Below, in pieces: positions 62,707 to 64,000 of a stretch of 64,000 nucleotides of DNA (position 1 is its first letter; every line of letters begins with the position of its first letter). The notes under the pieces were generated by a model. It was not told where the DNA came from. It made no database searches and was given only the letters and a program-made list of their open reading frames with translations. Both the position numbers and the translations under genes were made by a program. Source of the stretch: Halolactibacillus halophilus (lineage in GTDB: Bacteria > Bacillota > Bacilli > Bacillales > Amphibacillaceae); assembly GCF_900115605.1 (NCBI RefSeq), contig NZ_FOXC01000011.1:1-64000 (forward strand), written 5' to 3'.

Positions 62707-63024
62707 TTATAAAGAATCAATCGCATGACCAAATAAAAAAATGATACTAGATAACATGAGAATAGATAAGCTTCCAACGATAAGGCTTAGATGAACGATG
62801 ACGCCTCTCTTCGTCTTAGATTTAAAAATGGAAACTATTGATAGGAAAAAGGTCAAAACTGATAAAGCGATGACCAATATGAGTGGATGCAATTTCAAAT
62901 AATCTAACGAGAAATCATGAAATGATTTCGAGAATGAAGCAGCTCCTAACGATAAAACACTTAAAGTGAAAAGAATAAGAGTAACCTTTAAATTAATCAA
63001 CATCGGTTTGTTTTCCAAATGCAT
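62707..63024 (-). CDS. Small three-helix membrane protein
   Basis: A 105-residue protein with three membrane segments (VTLILFTLSVLSLGAAS, LILVIALSVLTFFLSIV, IVGSLSILMLSSIIFLFG). ATG 63024 is 7 nt after AAAGG. It resembles DUF-type four-helix proteins but I recognise no family. Confidence 0.6.
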   Translation of the reverse strand: MHLENKPMLINLKVTLILFTLSVLSLGAASFSKSFHDFSLDYLKLHPLILVIALSVLTFFLSIVSIFKSKTKRGVIVHLSLIVGSLSILMLSSIIFLFGHAIDSL

Positions 63025-63110
63025 GCACACACCTTTTAATAATATAGGTTTAATTGGATGTTTTTGTCTTATTATTATAGCAAATAACTGACAAAAAATA
63101 TACGTTATAA

Positions 63111-63148
63111 CAAAAAACCTAACAAAATAATTATGTTAGGTCTTAGGT
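63111..63148 (-). terminator. Terminator of the EamA-type gene
   Basis: On the minus strand CCTAACATAA pairs with TTTTGTTAGG and ends in TTTTTT, 8 bp after the stop. Confidence 0.8.
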
Positions 63149-63155
63149 GTGTGGA

Positions 63156-64000
63156 TTATAGGTTGATTAAAATTAATGCTATGATGGTTAAAGCAATCGC
63201 AACTTTATTTTTCCGCTTAATAGTTTCAATGAATAATACAAATCCACCAATCGTAATCAATACGATACTACCAGCGCTGTATATCGGAAAGACAACCGAT
63301 GTTTTCAATGTATCTAGGGCAAGAATTAAAAAGTATGATGAAAACAGGTTGGGAATACCAACTAAGAAGCCGGTTAGAATATCACTTTTCCTTACTTTCC
63401 CCTGCTTTTTATAAGCGTAGGTAGCGCTGATAATAAACGCGATAAAAAATACGGCGAATAGAAAGACATCCTTATAATCATTTAATGCGTACTTTTGATA
63501 GATTTTATTTGAAAACTCCGCAATTCCACCGAAAACAAACAACAACAGTAATGTTGGTTTTAAATCAAAGCGCTCAAGTGATTCAGGTGACAAGTTTACA
63601 ATTAGAATAGATACAAGCGCGAGGACAATCCCAATCCATTGAATCATTGTCGGTAACTCTTGCCAAATAATGATAGAGAAAATCATTGGAATTAATATAC
63701 CTAATTTAGCAATCGTGCCAGATAATCCTACGCCATTTTCTCGTACGCTTTTTTGATAATAGATGAATGATAAAAAGAAAAATATGCCTGCAACAGATCC
63801 AATCATCAGTGCCCAAAGGATACTTGAAGATGGTGACAACAAAGCGTTATCTGAGTTTGAAACAGTGCTAAACTCACTGAGGAAATTAACATCAAGTGAA
63901 AAATCGGTCATCAAACCTTTTGTCATAATCATGACAATGCTTGTCGTAAAAGCAATAAAATAATTGGCACTTGTAATGACGTAACGGTTCGTCTCTCGTG
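63156..64000 (-). CDS. EamA-family (DMT superfamily) transporter, 5' end outside window
   Basis: Partial: the frame stays open to the window edge (TNRYVITSANYFIAFTTSIVMI upstream of the first internal ATG), so the N-terminus lies beyond 64000. The visible 281 residues include about eight helices and an EamA repeat with IAKLGILIPMIFSIIIWQELPTMIQWIGIVLALVSILIV. It is a drug/metabolite-type exporter or small-solute carrier of unknown substrate. Confidence 0.85.
   Translation of the reverse strand, partial: RETNRYVITSANYFIAFTTSIVMIMTKGLMTDFSLDVNFLSEFSTVSNSDNALLSPSSSILWALMIGSVAGIFFFLSFIYYQKSVRENGVGLSGTIAKLGILIPMIFSIIIWQELPTMIQWIGIVLALVSILIVNLSPESLERFDLKPTLLLLFVFGGIAEFSNKIYQKYALNDYKDVFLFAVFFIAFIISATYAYKKQGKVRKSDILTGFLVGIPNLFSSYFLILALDTLKTSVVFPIYSAGSIVLITIGGFVLFIETIKRKNKVAIALTIIALILINL

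Noticed and set aside
1-64000. tRNA, rRNA or riboswitch genes other than rnpB
   Set aside because: No cloverleaf with CCA-type end, rRNA block or known riboswitch core was recognised.

Overview
The window is a stretch of low-GC Firmicutes chromosome. The gene order closely follows the Bacillus subtilis ypjD-dapB-mgsA ... cca-birA-panBCD-dinG-ypmAB-aspB-asnS-dnaD-nth-ypoC-ponA-recU ... yppE-ypsA-gpsB-rnpB-ypsC-ypwA and ypeP-ypgQ-thyA-dfrA segments, so the organism is Bacillaceae-like. No sporulation genes are seen. It carries mevalonate-pathway genes (HMG-CoA reductase, HMG-CoA synthase, thiolase), a decayed pantothenate pathway and strongly acidic exported proteins. This suggests a fermentative, salt-tolerant member such as the Amphibacillus/Halolactibacillus group. 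That placement is inference; the sequence alone does not name the species.

Region 1 (1-31 kb) is a conserved housekeeping backbone: lysine biosynthesis (dapB), methylglyoxal bypass (mgsA), tRNA maturation (cca, rnpB), biotin ligase, helicase/nuclease DinG, aspartate aminotransferase and Asn-tRNA synthetase, replication/repair (dnaD, nth, recU, sbcCD), cell wall (ponA, gpsB), dTMP/folate metabolism (thyA, dfrA) and methionine sulfoxide repair. Within it the pantothenate locus has collapsed: panB is gone, panC keeps only its C-terminal half, and panD has lost both its start codon and its self-cleavage site.

Region 2 (31-41 kb) holds a ferredoxin, acylphosphatase, and a two-gene U32 peptidase-like tRNA hydroxylation operon (trhP1-trhP2) preceded by a near-ideal Crp/Fnr-type operator. 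A frameshifted membrane-anchored gene follows, then a tightly overlapping four-gene carotenoid tailoring operon (hydratase-like, acyltransferase, glycosyltransferase, desaturase/oxidase-like).

Region 3 (40.8-46 kb) is accessory: an orphan type II-A-like CRISPR remnant with its leader but no cas genes, a non-coding stretch with 22-bp iterons, two unknown secreted proteins and a Phd/RelE-type toxin-antitoxin pair. Region 4 (45-51 kb) holds an AraC regulator and the upper mevalonate pathway, with striking operators.

Region 5 (51-64 kb) is a loose accessory zone of small membrane proteins, a chromate-transporter pair, GNAT and zeta-like kinase genes, a possible regulated small-peptide/membrane-protein operon, a partially duplicated MFS exporter gene flanking 1.9 kb of decayed sequence, and an EamA transporter cut by the window edge. 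No tRNA or rRNA genes and no intact transposase were seen. Several genes carry single-base frameshifts in homopolymers, which may be real decay or assembly error.
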